NCBI GenBank assembly: GCA_036346355.1
Contig: CM070570.1
Location: forward strand, 47,073,592-47,137,591
Origin: Rhipidocladum racemiflorum
Taxonomy: Eukaryota > Streptophyta > Magnoliopsida > Poales > Poaceae
Length of the DNA: 64,000 bases
Direction of reading: 5' to 3'
The position numbers and the translations under genes were made by a program. The notes below the pieces were generated by a model. The model saw only the letters and a program-made list of their open reading frames with translations. It had not been told where the DNA came from and ran no database searches. Each line of letters begins with the position of its first letter. Position 1 is the stretch's first letter. Of the stretch, positions 11,235 through 23,571 are shown in pieces.

Positions 11235-13389
11235 CACCTTGCACATTAACCACACCTTATGGACCAGGTATCTTTATGCTCAGGTACGCACGATGAGTAA
11301 CTGCCATAAATTTAATGAGTGAAGGCCTACCCAAAATGGCGTTGTATGCAAACTCAAAATCAATAAATTTAAATGAAATTAACTCGGTTCTACAATTACA
11401 AGCATATCCAAAAGTGATAGGTAACAAAATTTGTCCTATTAGGGTTACCGAGGGACCGAGAACAATTTCAAAGAAAGGATTAGTCACTGGTCGGATTTTA
11501 GAATGAGGAATTTGCATTTCATCAAGGGTATTGATAAAAATTAAGTCCAAAGAACTTCCTCCATCAACTAAAATTCTCCCTACCTTGCAGTTACTAATTG
11601 TAGGGGATTCGACCAAAGGAAGTTTACGGGAAGTAGATGTACCTTTTGGACAATCATCCTTGCTGAATGTGGTCATAACATCCAATCATTTTGGAAATTT
11701 TGATTCTCCTAGTAGGGAATCAATGTTATTAACTTATCTGTAGGTAGACTTGAACTATCGTTTTGAGGTATATGCAGATGATCCACCGAAGATCATGTTG
11801 ACATGATGATATGGTTTTTGATAAGCTAAATGTCCATCTCCATCTTCATCTTTAACACTTTGTCCTTTTGGTAAGGTCAACATAGGACCTTTTCATAGTA
11901 GAATTCATCGCAACTCCTTTGCCATGTTTGGCAATTATGCAAATCATGTCCCAGTGCATTATGCAAGGGACACCATTGCACGTTTCCACTTTTTGAAGTG
12001 GAACCCTTAGCAACAAGATGATCATTGGCCCGACCAGGTTTCTTCTTCCAAGGTGTTTTATCCTTAGAGAATGCAAGTCGTTCAGAAACGCATGCAACAT
12101 CTCTTTGAGGGGCCTTTTTAACCTTTTTCTTCTTTTTTACTTTTATGGTCTTCAGGTGTGAAATATTTTTTAGGTTTACTACCTTCAGAAATCTTCAAAC
12201 CTGGTTGAGGTGGTGTATGGCCCTTGTCGACCATATGGTTCCATTCAACCGCCTCATGTGCATCAGAATACCAATCTATCATATTAAAGAGTTCTGATAT
12301 GGTAGATGGTGGGTGAATGTTGAGGTCCTCTGTAAAATGCTTGTAGTGTATGCATGAATCACGAAATCATTAGAAACATTTGGAATTGTATTACGAACCT
12401 CTACAAACCTTTTAATAAACAGGTGTAAATTCTCATCAGAGGTTTGGCAAAGATGATGTAGGTCATCCTATTTACCCGGTTTTGCATAACAACTTTTAAA
12501 GTTATTAAGTATGGCATGGCACAAATTTTTCCAACTATAAATGGATCCTTTTGGTTGGTTAAATAACCAAGTTCTTGCAGACCCTTTAAGAATAGTAGGA
12601 AGATAATTTGCCAGTACCTTCTCATCGCCTCCAGCAGCTTGAATGGTGGTGGTATATATTTAGAGGAATTCTGATGGATTTTGATTTCCATCGTAACTTT
12701 CCAAAGGACCTGGCTTGAATTTTTCAGGCCAAGCTACGTTCCTGAGCCCTAGTGAAAAGGCTTTATGTTAGGTATTTGTTCAATGTAATTAGGATAACGA
12801 GGTCATCACCGACCACGGTTAAGGTTTTCACCTTGGCCAAACCTGTTGACGGTGGTCGTAACTTGTTCCACTGTTGGTGGTCGAAGTTCTGTTGACGTTG
12901 ATCAGATGAGGAATGATCCACATGAAAATCAGTGAGAGATCTCACAGAAGGAGATATTCTTTGAACTTCTGTAGTAGCTTCTTGCAGATCAGCAGCTAAA
13001 GATCTTATAAGTGACACATTATCTCCATCCATGGGTTGGTTTAAAATTGCATTAGTGATCATGCGAATTTTATCCATAGGATTTTTCTCTTGTGAATTTG
13101 TCGAAACCGAGTTTAGGTCCCTTACCGGTGCCTTGGGAACCTGTGGCGAGGTCAGAAGGGTAGGTCGGGGATGACTTCCCACAGTACCTGGCCTTCACGA
13201 GGTTCCTGGTTGGTCGTTGTGGTAAAGACGTCTCGCCTCTTCCACAGCCTTTTGTTTGGCAGTCATGAGGTTTTCGCGTTGCTCCTACACAATCTTTTCT
13301 TGAACTTCATGTTGTTCACATTCCACTCACTATACATCTGTCTCTTCCATAACTATGCAAACGTGGATTCTAGAATTGATGGAGGGGTG
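11235..13389 (-). pseudogene. Ty3/gypsy (Tat-like) gag and protease remnant
   Basis: Read on the minus strand, the order is gag then protease. The gag core (about 12680 to 12310) contains the family signature KGSARTWLFNQ followed by a long conserved stretch, broken by at least two in-frame stops. A zinc-binding-like CPLHNALGHDLHNC lies near 11930-11975. The aspartic protease (about 11685 to 11257) has ILVDGGSSLDLIF, where DGGSS replaces the usual D-S/T-G core, and AILGRPSLIKFMAV. Reverse transcriptase and integrase are absent because the remnant is cut at 11235 by the composite LTR. The gag N-terminus continues across a solo LTR to 15597-16023. Confidence 0.8.
11257..11685 (-). pseudogene. 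Retropepsin domain of the Tat-like element
   Basis: This 142-codon stretch matches the gypsy aspartic protease that cleaves the Gag-Pol polyprotein. The active-site region reads VDGGSS, the usual form in Tat-type elements. The flap and C-terminal segment (YNAILGRPSLIKFMAV...KIPGP) are well kept. It is the best-preserved part of the remnant. It cannot act alone, because upstream gag is full of stops and downstream pol is gone. Confidence 0.8.
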
Positions 13390-13394
13390 AGTAC

Positions 13395-15592
13395 TGTGAC
13401 ACTACGGATTGTCGTGACATTATAAAATATGAAATTGGAGATTAAAACTTTTCGGTATGACTTTATAGCGTGTTTTTGGGCCGTTTCCGGGTGTTTGGGC
13501 CTCTTCGGGGGACTTTGGGCCTTGGGGGTTGAGTTGGGCCTCTGGTGGAAGGGTTTGGGCCCAAGGGGGGACTTTTGGGCAGCCAAACCTAGCCCCCACC
13601 CCTTGGTGCGCCCCCACTCCCCTCTCCCTCAACCCTAGCCGCCACCCACCCCTCTTCCCCCCATGCGCCTCCCCTATTGCCACCACTAGCCACCACCTTG
13701 CTCCTTCCTCCCCACCACCTCTAGCCAGTCCTAGGCGAGCTCCACCCCCACCCCTTGCTGCCACACTCTTCCACAACGTTGCCCTCGCCATTGGGGAGCT
13801 CCACGACGAGAGGATCTGGCTGGATTGGCGCGTGGAGGAAGATCGGGAGGCGTGTTCGACGGTTCTTCGTTCGTCGGGCTAAGGTATGGTGATGGGAAAC
13901 CTTTGGGGTGGATTAGGTGCTGTGTTAATGGAATATTTCATGCGATTAGATCAAAAGGTTGTGCGGCCATTGGTTAGATTGGATGAAATCTAGAGTTTGC
14001 ATGGTGTTCTGTTTCGGGCAGATTGGGCGTCCGACATAGGGCTTAAGATTTTGCATTTTTAGAAGCGTTTTCTGCTCGGCCATATGTTGCGAAAGTTGTA
14101 GATAATTGCAATACCTTTAATTGGACACCAAGAACGTCCAATTCTGCTCAGCTGTTTGAAAGTTATGATCATTTTACCGAATGTGTTCAAATCTGTGACG
14201 TGATTGGGACAGATCGGGTTGATCTGTAGATTAGGCAATTTTAGAAGCCGAATCAGCTTTTCCCAATACTTAGATAAAGCTAGAAAATTTCCTAAGCTTC
14301 ACGATGATGTACTCGTTTACTTAATTTGGGGACCTATAACTCAAGTTATGTTAGTTTGAAGCCTGCTGTCCCGGGGGACATATTCTCTGTTTCTCGGCTT
14401 TGGGAGTGGTTTGCGAAGTCGGGGTAGATGAGCGATTGTGTACTGTTTTGTGGGCACGGTTTGAGTGTGTGGTATCTATGTGAAGGTGGTGTGACCCCGA
14501 GAGTGCCCTCATCCTCTCGCCAATCCGTCGCCCGCGGTTAAGGCAAGTGTATTGGAATGGGTAGCATGTTGTATGTTGCTAGTCTTGATTAGATGCAAAT
14601 TGTTTTCATGATATGCTATCTTTCCATAATGAGTGTTTGCCCATGATATGATGAAAATGGTATGTTATGATGCTATGCAATGATTAGTTGTTTATGTTTA
14701 TGGCATATGTTGCATACATGGCATGAAAACTGGCCCGGTCGGTGAGAAAGTCATAACTAGTCCGGTAAGGTAGGTGAGAAAGTTATGACTAATCCGGAGT
14801 GCCATTGAGTAAAACCTACCTCGTGATTCCATCCACCGTGGTGAGTGGAAGCGAGAAGTAGGCACCCTCCATCTACGGGATGGGAGGGGAAAGAGGGTGC
14901 ACGCCGACGGGTGTGCACTTGGCAATACCGGTATGTGCTTCGAGGAGACATGTGCATTGCATTGCATTGCATACATGATGATGATAATGAAATGTGTACA
15001 ATGAGATTGGGACATGGTTATGATATTGTATATGAAAGTATGACTTGATCTTGATGTTAAATATGGTATGTACCGAGGTTGGCATTGATTTGTTCTTTTT
15101 GATCCATTGCAATATACTTGCTGAGTGATGAACTCATGCTTGTGTTTATGATGTTTTTAGGTACCGTGACACCGGCATGCGGGAAAGGGACTTAGCGGCA
15201 CTTCACCACATAATTTCCGCACAATTAGACAATCTTTACTTTTCAGAGTTGTGAAAATAAATCTAGTGTGATGAGACTAGGATTATGTTTTGCTCATGTG
15301 CTTGTTTACATCCATTACTTCCTTTCAGTTCATGGTGTGGCTAAATTCGATATGCTAGACTTAAATTGCTGCTATGTCACCTATTATTGCTGTTTTAGAT
15401 GTTTCCCGTTATGATATATCTTGTGATATTATTGTTGATGCTCCGTACCATGGAAAAACAAAGGAGATGCTGCCAAAATTTTCGGTTTTAGCATTTACTC
15501 CTTTGCTGTAATTTACCTTTATTTGTGGTATTTAGATGTTGTTTAGTCTATGTTTGGTGACATCCAGGCATACTAGATGCCGGGGTGTTACA
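13395..15592 (+). repeat. Family A solo LTR, TSD AGTAC
   Basis: The LTR runs TGTGACACTACGG to GGGGTGTTACA, 2198 bases, flanked by the 5-bp duplication AGTAC at 13390-13394 and 15593-15597. No primer site or polypurine tract adjoins it, so it is a solo LTR left by recombination between the two LTRs of an inserted element. It interrupts the gag region of the Tat-like element. Confidence 0.92.
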
Positions 15593-15597
15593 AGTAC

Positions 15598-16023
15598 TTC
15601 CTCATCAGATGATGATGGGGAATAGTCAAGTTTAAGTCTTTTGAGAAAATCTTTTGAAGATGAACTTTTATGGATTTTATCACTATCCTGGTGAAGTCAA
15701 ACATTGACGACATCCATAGGACATAATCCATGGACGAGTATGGAGTCGCTCTATCTTACTGATTTTGCCTCAGGAAGTGGCGCTCTTGATGCAGCCTCAT
15801 CCAGTTTGAATGAGGTTGCCGATTCTGACAACTCCGCCTCAGTGACATACTCAGAGTAGAAGTCATACTTACATTCTTCTTTCTCCACGAAGTCATCAAC
15901 GATAAGGTGCACGTAGTCGACGAGATCAAATGAATTCTCTTCATCCATGACTTCTGGTGACAACGCATTACCTTCTTCAATGTTCTTTATGACGGAAGCC
16001 CTCCCTCGAGCGCCAACAGTCAA
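15598..16023 (-). pseudogene. Tat-like element: leader and gag N-terminal part
   Basis: This continues the gypsy remnant on the far side of the solo LTR. An acidic ~80-codon open frame runs on the minus strand (16023 to 15751), next to a possible primer-binding site TGGCGCTCGAGGGAGGG on the minus strand (about 16015 to 15999). It has no true ATG at its first codon; an internal ATG gives MDEENSFDLVDYVHL. The product is unassigned, and its place between LTR and gag suggests leader or gag N-terminus. Confidence 0.5.
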
Positions 16024-16440
16024 TGTTCAAAACCCCAGGGTTCCTAAATTGAGCTTATGAATATGATTTTGGTTGCCTTTGTCAAAAAAAGAGAGATTGA
16101 AGAGAGTAGGAAATGGGATTGCTTCTTTATTAGATCACAGAATACAAACTAATCAATTATTACACACTGTTTACAAGTATCACACTACATGTTGTGTTTG
16201 AATCCTTGCGGGAGTCTCATATTTATAACATCGAAGGGATGACAGTTGTCATCGTCAGAAAGATGTTTTATCGCCAAAAGGTGTCTTTTTGACAAAAGGT
16301 GCCTCTTTGTCTGAAAAGGTGCCTCTTCGCTGAAGAGGCATCTCTTTTTTTGAAGAGACGTCTCTGTCTGTACCTATCAGAAGAAGCGTCTTTCGCTAGT
16401 TATCCCTGCGCAGAGATAACTTTCTTCCTGACCTCATCTG
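16024..16440 (-). repeat. LTR of the Tat-like element (part 1)
   Basis: On the plus strand the block starts TGTTCAAAACCCC next to the presumed primer site, so it is the 5' LTR read backwards. It contains repeated AAAGGTGCCTCTT/AAGAGGCATCTCT words. A solo LTR at 16441 interrupts it. It probably resumes at 18210-18250 and 21765-21828, ending TAGTCCTACA. That right boundary is a guess based on the TG...CA rule. Confidence 0.5.
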
Positions 16441-18204
16441 TAGGATCGAAGTGTACGAATATAGCAATCAGAGGGGGGTGAATGATTGTGCGGAAGCTAA
16501 AACCAAATTCTTGATCTATTAAAAGTTCACCCCAAAACAGAACCAAATAATTGCCTCGTTTTCGACAAAAATAGAATGACAGAGGTTCGGTAAAACACGA
16601 ATTCCTGGATATCCAACTGTCAGAACGATCTGAAATTTGGACACACGAAACTAGATTCCAATACGAATCTAACTCAAAAAGAATCAGCTCGATCGAACTT
16701 AGGGATCAAAAGTTATAAGCTTCGCAATCTTGCTGTTCCAGAACTTGACGAAAATCAATCTAATCCAAACTTGTAGATTGATCAAGAATAACAAAAGATT
16801 TATCAACAAGACTTTTAGGAACACTAGATCGATACCCTAGAGAGGTTTTTGATGGATCAAATCAAGATGAAACTCAAAGAACAAAAACCAATCTAGAACT
16901 AGAACAAGTATGCAAACAAGAACCAAAAGAGAATATTGTAGCACACAAGGAACTAGAAGAATTGATCTTTATTTCTTTTGTCTAAAGTACTCCCATCAAA
17001 AGAGTACAAACCCTAAACTTTGAGCTCAAGGCTCTATGCGCCTAGCTCTCCTCAATTCGATGCTCTTCAACACGAGACAACCCCTCCTATTTAAAGCACC
17101 AACCCACAAGGAGTTCTGAATACGATTCCTATTCCCTAAAAGGAATCTGTATCCAACACAACTCTACTTGGCCCAACCTAGCCGAGTACAACTCTTGCAC
17201 GCGTATGGCAACCCTACCATACTCACGTGACTAACACTTTGCACGCGTATGGCCACCTGCCATACTCACGTGACTAACACTTTGCACGCGAATGACCTCC
17301 TGCCATTCTCACGTGACTAACCATTCTTCATGTGCACCATTCTCTTAGCCCGAACGTCCCGCATGACATCCTTGACCACCAAGACCTCAATTCCTCCTGA
17401 ACCTAGTCCCGAACCTCAGTTCCTCCATGAACCTAATTCCGGTCCCGTCATCGACCACGTTCGTCTTCGAGCAATACCTGCACATGAACAAACCACAAAA
17501 CAATTCCGAGCACAAGTCCACGACTTGACTCACATCAATCCATGCAAATACTCACACGAGCATTGCATAAAGTCCACTTCAAAAGAAGCATCATGAAATT
17601 CTCACAAATTTCATAATCCCAAAAATGAATCAAACACAATTCCAATTTTGCTCAAAACCCTAATCGAGCAAAAACGCATTCACGACGGACAAGGAAATAT
17701 GGTCTGGCGTACACATGAAAAAGCACTCAGAAAACCATTCACAACGGACAAACAAAATCGGTCCATTGTACAAGTGAAAGTTTCAGTTCCAAGAAGAAAT
17801 CATTCCGGCGAAAACACATTCACGACGGACAAACAAAATCGGTCCGTCGTACATGCGAAATCAAACCTCAAAAAGCCATTCACGACTGACCAAAGAAGTT
17901 TTTTCGCCGTACATGCAAAACTTACTGGTTTCTTGGAAGATTGAGTTCGACTCATGAGCTCAAAAACACGTTCACGACAGACCCAAAAACTTTGTCCGTC
18001 GTACATGGGAAAATGAGGTTGCCAAAGCATGTTTACGACAGACCAACAAACTTTGTCCGTCGTAGATGGGAAACTTACTGTTTTCTTTAAGTTTGGTCCG
18101 GCGTCAAAGCGAAACTTACTGTTTCTTGTCAAATTGACAAAACACATGAACAAACACATTTGCAAATTCAATTCTAAGCCAATTTTTCAGCACATGATTT
18201 CACA
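16441..18204 (-). repeat. Copia (family B) solo LTR, TSD TCATC
   Basis: The LTR runs TGTAGGATCGAAG to ATGATTTCACA, 1764 bases, with the duplication TCATC at 16436-16440 and 18205-18209. It is the same family as the LTRs at 46364 and 51987, which fix its minus orientation. A TATTTAAA box near 17092 is the likely promoter on the minus strand. It is ~215 bases longer than its relatives because its distal U3 holds about six hairpin motifs (ACGACGGAC...GTCCGTCGT, 17681-18065) instead of three. Confidence 0.92.
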
Positions 18205-18250
18205 TCATCTATGTCGGGGTGAAAACTATTATATATCTGACCTAAATGAG

Positions 18251-21200
18251 TGTAACACCCAAAAAATTTACTTTCTTAAATTTAAATGTGATTTGGCACT
18301 TTGGTGAATTTTTGGAATTTTCTGAAATTTATTTGGATTTATTTGGAATTTATTTGAATTTATTCCACTTTGAAATAATTAAAGAATTTAACTTTACAAA
18401 TAAAATTTTGTTGGAAATATTTTATTTGGGTCCCAAATGCCTTAAAATATTTTCCAGAATTTTTCTGAAATTTTTTCCGAGTGTTTTGCTATTTTTAATG
18501 GATTAAATGAATTTCTGAGAATTAATTTGAATATTTAATCGTTGGAAAATGAGAGTGGGTTTGTACTGTTCATGCGACTGGACCCGAGTCAGACTCGAGT
18601 CTGAGTCGAACTCAAGTCCGACCGAACCGGAACCGATCGGGCCGAACCCTAATTGCGCGAGACCGTTGGATCCAGATCCAACGGTCAGGATTGGGCCGCA
18701 CCGTTTCGACCGGATTCGGCTCGGATCCGTGCGCGCCAGGCAATCGTGGCCGTTGATCGGACACGTGGACGGCTGCGGGTTGTCGTTCCACCGAGTCCGA
18801 TACGGACTACGCCGCCGCGCCCTCCGCCGAGTTCGTTAGGGTTCCGGATCTTGCGCGCATGCCTAGGCTATTTAAAGCCCGGACCGGTCCCCGAGGTTGC
18901 CCTCTTCCGTGCGCCCTGTTTGCCCTAGCCTATAGAGCTCAAGCCGCCGCTAAGCCGTGCCGATCGCTCGCCGAAGTTGGGCGTAGCCGCTACGGTTTCC
19001 TCGTCTTCTCCGGCACCGATAGCCCTTCTCCGCCGTGTTGGAGCCCAGGTTCGGAATCCCCAAGACAAGGCGCACCTGCGGGACATCTCGATCACACCGG
19101 AGAATGCCCGTAGCGCCGCGCCCGTGGTCATCTTCCCTAGCACCGGCAACCCAGCCCTGCCGTGACGCCATCTCCGTCCACGAGCTCTGTGCACCGTTGG
19201 ATCTTCATCGGACGATCACGGTGAGTCCACGTTTCCCCGAAACCGTAGAAAAACCAGATTAGATCTGGACCGTTGGATCAAGATCCAACGGCCCAGATGC
19301 AGCCACGTAGCCACGTCGCACCGTGCGCTGGATAGGATTCAGCCGTTCGATCGAGATCAAACGGCGTAGGTAGCGCCACGCGTCTCCCGCCGGATCATGC
19401 CACGCCACCCACGGTAAGGCAAAAATCCGATCCAATCTGGACCGTCCGATCCGAATCGAACGGCTCGGATCGTGCCACGTAGCCAGGCCACCGCACCGTG
19501 CTTGGAGACGTACCACTGACATGCGGGGCCCGCATGTCAGCGACCGCCCGATCCGGTGGACCAGGTCCACTGTGGACCGGGTAGCGTGCGTGGACTGAGC
19601 CCGTAGACTGGGACACGTGGCAGCACCCGGATGATGCCATGTGTCATGATGACGTCATGCTGACGTCATCGGTGGGTTCGGCCGGCGCTGACGTCAGCAA
19701 GTCCATGTGGACCAATGAGGTGCTGACACGTGTCAATGCTGACGCAATAAAAGTATTTCCAAAAAAGAAAATGATTTATTAATTTGAATAATTGAATTCA
19801 AATTCGATTCAAACTTCAAACGCTTATAACTTTTGCGTTTCAACTCCAATTTGAGTGATTCAAATTTCTAAATTTGTATAAAATTGAGATCTACCTAATG
19901 GTGAAATTTATTTAATTTTTGGACTAAAGTTTTTCTCTGTAATATTATTTAATTGATTATTTAAACTTCAAAATGCTATAACTTTTGCATTTAAACTCCG
20001 AATTTGACGATTCCAGTTTCTAAAAATTCATAAAATTATGCTCTCTCTGTTTATGAACTTTATTTGGATGTTTGGACACTTTTTGTATACTGTTTTATTC
20101 ATTTGTTGCTATTTGCACACGTTACGAGTAGACGTTGAAGTGCCGGAAGGATTCGAAGGAGAAGTATTGACCCAGGAGCCAGCTCAGGACCAAGAACAAG
20201 TGCTATTTGAAGGCAAGTTATGCTTTGACCATATTGATCCTATTTTGAAACCTATTTTGATTTAACTTATTGCATGCTAGTTCAAGTAGAAAATACTTTA
20301 TTTAAATATGGGAATTAGATAAATGCCTAATTGCTGTATGACACCTTGGTTAATTATATATGTGCCATGACCCCCTTGTCACCCTAGTTGTGGATTACTA
20401 GTTGGACACTACTAAATTGGCAACATGGGATTTTAGACTGTATAGTATCTTTGCTTAGACACACTTTCGTGCTCACGACATGATTTTTGGACAATCAAAT
20501 GTTAATATTGACTTAATGATATATTGAACCTGTTTTGGGAAGGTATCACGTGTTGTGATGTTGATGGCACGTGGTGCATGGTAATCAACTGGGGTTTGAT
20601 AAATAGTTTTCGACCGGGGCATGTGGCAAGAATGATCAGGTGGGCCAGCTGTGGCACCAGGAATGTTGGCTTGGTTCTTCGGGTAGTCTTGCCCTGGTCA
20701 CCCTAAGGACTTAACCTTGCAAGCCTTTGAACTGGGTCAAACGTGCAACCACATGTCTGTAATGGGACGGACCTAGTTGATTAAGTTGCTAATAACGTAC
20801 CTGTGGGATCTCAGGATGTCAACTACACCCTTTTGTGTATGTTGAACGGGGGAGCGTACCGGGGCTGCGGCCAGGTACCCATCTAACGGTTGGTGGGCCT
20901 AAACTTCGCCTTAGCTAAGGGAAGGGTTAGTGTGCAACACCGGAGAGGACCACTTGTATTGTTAAAAGTTTCCGAAAGACTTTGTTACGGGAACTCGCCT
21001 TTGTGGTGTTTGACTGTATCTTGTGGGTAAAGTGCATAACCTCTGCAGAGTGTACAATCTATTCGAATAGCCGTGTCCGCGGTATTGGACATCGCTCGGG
21101 AATTACAGCCAAGGGTTAGACTTTCTTGAAAATAACTTGGACTTGAAGGGTGGGGTTTGGTTAAACAATGATGTCGATGGAAATGTGGATTAGGAAGGGG

Positions 21201-21759
21201 AAAGATGTTGATTAAACTCCTGGAAAAGCTATTGATCTTATACTTGCTTCTATTGCTTTCGAATCTACTTATGCTACTTGTCAAATGCTTTGTTTCTTGC
21301 AAATATACCCTGAGCTATTCCTTTGTATTAAGCCATGCATGTAGTATATTAGCTTGCATTCTGTGCATGACTTGCTGAGTACCAAGTACTCACCCTTGCC
21401 ACAATACAACATCAGTTGAAGAGGAGACTACACGGCTTTGGAGGAGGAGCTCCAAGAGGAACCGTCTACTTAGGAGCGAGCCCGGTCGGTTGCACGTGGT
21501 ATCTTTGGATGGCACCACGAAGTTATCTTATTTTTCGCTGCTATTATTCCTCTCTTAATAAGTTTCGCCCTGCGTGGCGTATATTTGTAACTTGACCATA
21601 AGGTCGAGCAACCAGTTTGATTATTTAATTAAAGTACTTTATTAGTATCGAGTGGTATGATTGTGATATTTACCGATGTTAAGACTGTGTGCACTAGCGC
21701 GTTCCTGGACTAGTGCTGAATACACAGAGGGTCCGGATTTGCAAATTCGGGTCCCGACA
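18251..21759. repeat. 3.5-kb solo LTR, TSD ATGAG
   Basis: The block runs TGTAACACCCAAAAAA to GGGTCCCGACA, 3509 bases, flanked by ATGAG at 18246-18250 and 21760-21764. A TATTTAAAG box at 18869-18877 follows a GC-rich upstream region and suggests transcription to the right. The region 18660-19480 carries repeated imperfect palindromes of the type CCGTTGGATC..GATCCAACGG. The open frames here are GC-rich compositional artefacts. Length and TGTAACACCC ends suggest a gypsy element, but no internal region remains to prove it. Confidence 0.9.
18869..18877 (+). promoter_or_regulatory. Putative TATA box of the 3.5-kb LTR
   Basis: TATTTAAAG lies within a GC-rich stretch, a typical LTR core promoter layout. 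The assignment is from motif and context only. Confidence 0.45.
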
Positions 21760-21828
21760 ATGAGCTCAGAGTAATAGAATGTATTGTTACCGACCAGTGT
21801 ATATATAACTAGTCGGTGATAGTCCTAC

Positions 21829-23028
21829 ATGTCTATATTTTAACTCTGGTTGGAAATTGTAACCAGGTATTGGGTTTTGGGCCGAGTATTTATGGGCACT
21901 TTTTTATTTATGAGCATGCAGGCCTATGCTTTATATTTTAAGGGCATATTAATCATCGTCAAGATTTGTTTCCCCAATATTTTTGTCCACTACCTTAGCT
22001 CCGTGGGTCTCCAGCTCCTTTCCTCTCCTCATAATAGTGTAAATGGATCGGACCTAGATTAACACGGCATGAAGTCAGCACGAATCGCAAATGGGTTATA
22101 CCTGGGCTCGCCAAAGGCGAGCCAGGCTAGCATGATGGGCTGTCAAGACTCGGCACGGATTAGGCACATGGCTTGACGGGTCCGTGCCGTATCAGCTCTA
22201 CACGGCACGACACCCACCTCTAGTCTTATTCCTCTAGCTGCTGCCTACCGTTCCCTATTTAGGAGAGAGCTCCCCCACCTTGCATGCTTGAGAGAAAAGC
22301 AGCCTCCCTTTGCATCTCCTCCTCTAGTTCCATCTCCCACTTTTTGCATATGCCTCTTTTTTTCCTCTCCTTACGCCTGGTCCTCCATTTTGTTGATTTT
22401 CCTGTATACATCCCATGCAAATATATGGGCAGGCTGTTCCAACCTTTCTGTTACTCGTGTAGCAGAAAGAATCGGTCGGCCGGCCAGTATCTTTTTTTGT
22501 CAAAATTCAGTAAAAATGATGTTTGATGCTGACAAGTTGTCCACCGCAAGCCTTCCAATCTAGTAAGACCCTAAATCCTAAAAACTACATACGCAACAGT
22601 CCGTATGTTGCTGCGGACGAAAAGAATTATCGGGATAGGTAGGAATGTTTATAGAGAGATAAAATAATTTGTTGAAATACCTAAAAAAACGTTAAATAGT
22701 TTTTAGAATTTAAAAAATATATTGTTTTTTCTATTTTTTTAGAAAAAATATTTTTTTTAAAAAAAAATTCTGTAACAGGGAATACGTGACGAGAAGGTCA
22801 GCTAGCTACCGTAGCTCCAAGAATAAATTATATATAGATATGTGCATGGAAGATTAACTTTGTATGGCTAATATTATCTCTTTGTTTGTAGCTCTGTGTG
22901 CATGCATGTACCTAGCTTGTGAAATCTATAGCTAGCTAGCCAGCTGGTTAATTAATTTACAAAATTAGGCGAATCATCAATCAAACTTCTTAGCTCCATA
23001 TGTAGCTAGCATTGATAAGTGATCAGTG
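21829..23028. other. Unassigned DNA with a GC hairpin block
   Basis: No gene is supported. At about 22033-22225 there is a GC-rich block with the hairpin GGCTCGCCAAAGGCGAGCC and inverted CGTGCCGT/ACGGCACG words, flanked by TAGTGTAAATGG and ACCCACCTCTA. That layout is common in short non-autonomous DNA transposons, but I could not confirm terminal repeats or a target duplication. From 22560 the sequence is AT-rich without recognisable features. Confidence 0.35.
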
Positions 23029-23031
23029 TCA

Positions 23032-23571
23032 GAGCAAGTACAATAGTAAGATCTATTATAGACTAATAGTAAGTTTAAAATCAACTTATACAATCACTAT
23101 CTCTAATATTGTTTTTAGATATTACGCAATAATTATCTCTTCTTTTTTGTACATAATAATCTACCTATGCTCTCATACCAAGCTGGCTACTAAGAGTAAG
23201 TACAATAGCAAAGCTCACTACAGACTAATGGTAAGCTAAAAGCTAGCTTGTACAATAATTATCTCTAAAAATTGTCTCTAGATATTTGTGCAATAACTAT
23301 CTCTACTCTCTTGTACATAAATAATCTACCTATATTCACGTGCAAAGCTGGTTACTAAATAAAAGCCAGCTCTCTTCTCTCGCCTCTTTTCTCACTCTTC
23401 CACATAGACTAAAGCTGATGTGTACATACTAAGAGCTAGCTGAGGTGTCTTATTGTACATGCACTAAATAAGAGCCATCTATCTTCTCTTCTCTTTTCTC
23501 ACTCTTCCATATAGACCAAGCTGATGTGTATAAGCTAAGAACTAGTTGAGGTGGTCTTATTATACATACCC
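23032..23571. mobile_element. Tourist-like MITE (outer copy)
   Basis: The left end GAGCAAGTACAATAG pairs with the right end, which reads GGGTATGTATAATA on the other strand. The right flank is TTA and the left flank TCA, close to the 3-bp TTA/TAA duplication of PIF/Harbinger-type MITEs. A related MITE is inserted at 23194-23464. Without it, the outer copy is ~270 bases. It has no coding capacity. Confidence 0.65.
23194..23464. mobile_element. Tourist-like MITE (inner copy), TSD TAA
   Basis: This 271-base element has ends GAGTAAGTACAATA and, on the opposite strand, GTGCATGTACAATA, and is flanked by TAA at 23191-23193 and 23465-23467. Its internal sequence parallels that of the outer copy along the whole length (CTAATGGTAAGC, CTTGTACATAAATAATCTACCTAT). 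The empty site is predicted by its own internal GTTACTAAATAAAAGCC. Confidence 0.75.

Noticed and set aside
13420..13882. 123- and 117-codon open frames on opposite strands
   Set aside because: They are inside the solo LTR at 13395 and low in complexity.
18549..19640. Cluster of GC-rich open frames that could suggest a host gene
   Set aside because: They are fully inside the 3.5-kb solo LTR with target duplication, and all frames and strands are similarly open.
22112..22131. GGCTCGCCAAAGGCGAGCC hairpin as a terminator or microRNA precursor
   Set aside because: The stem is far too short for a plant microRNA precursor, and there is no transcript context.
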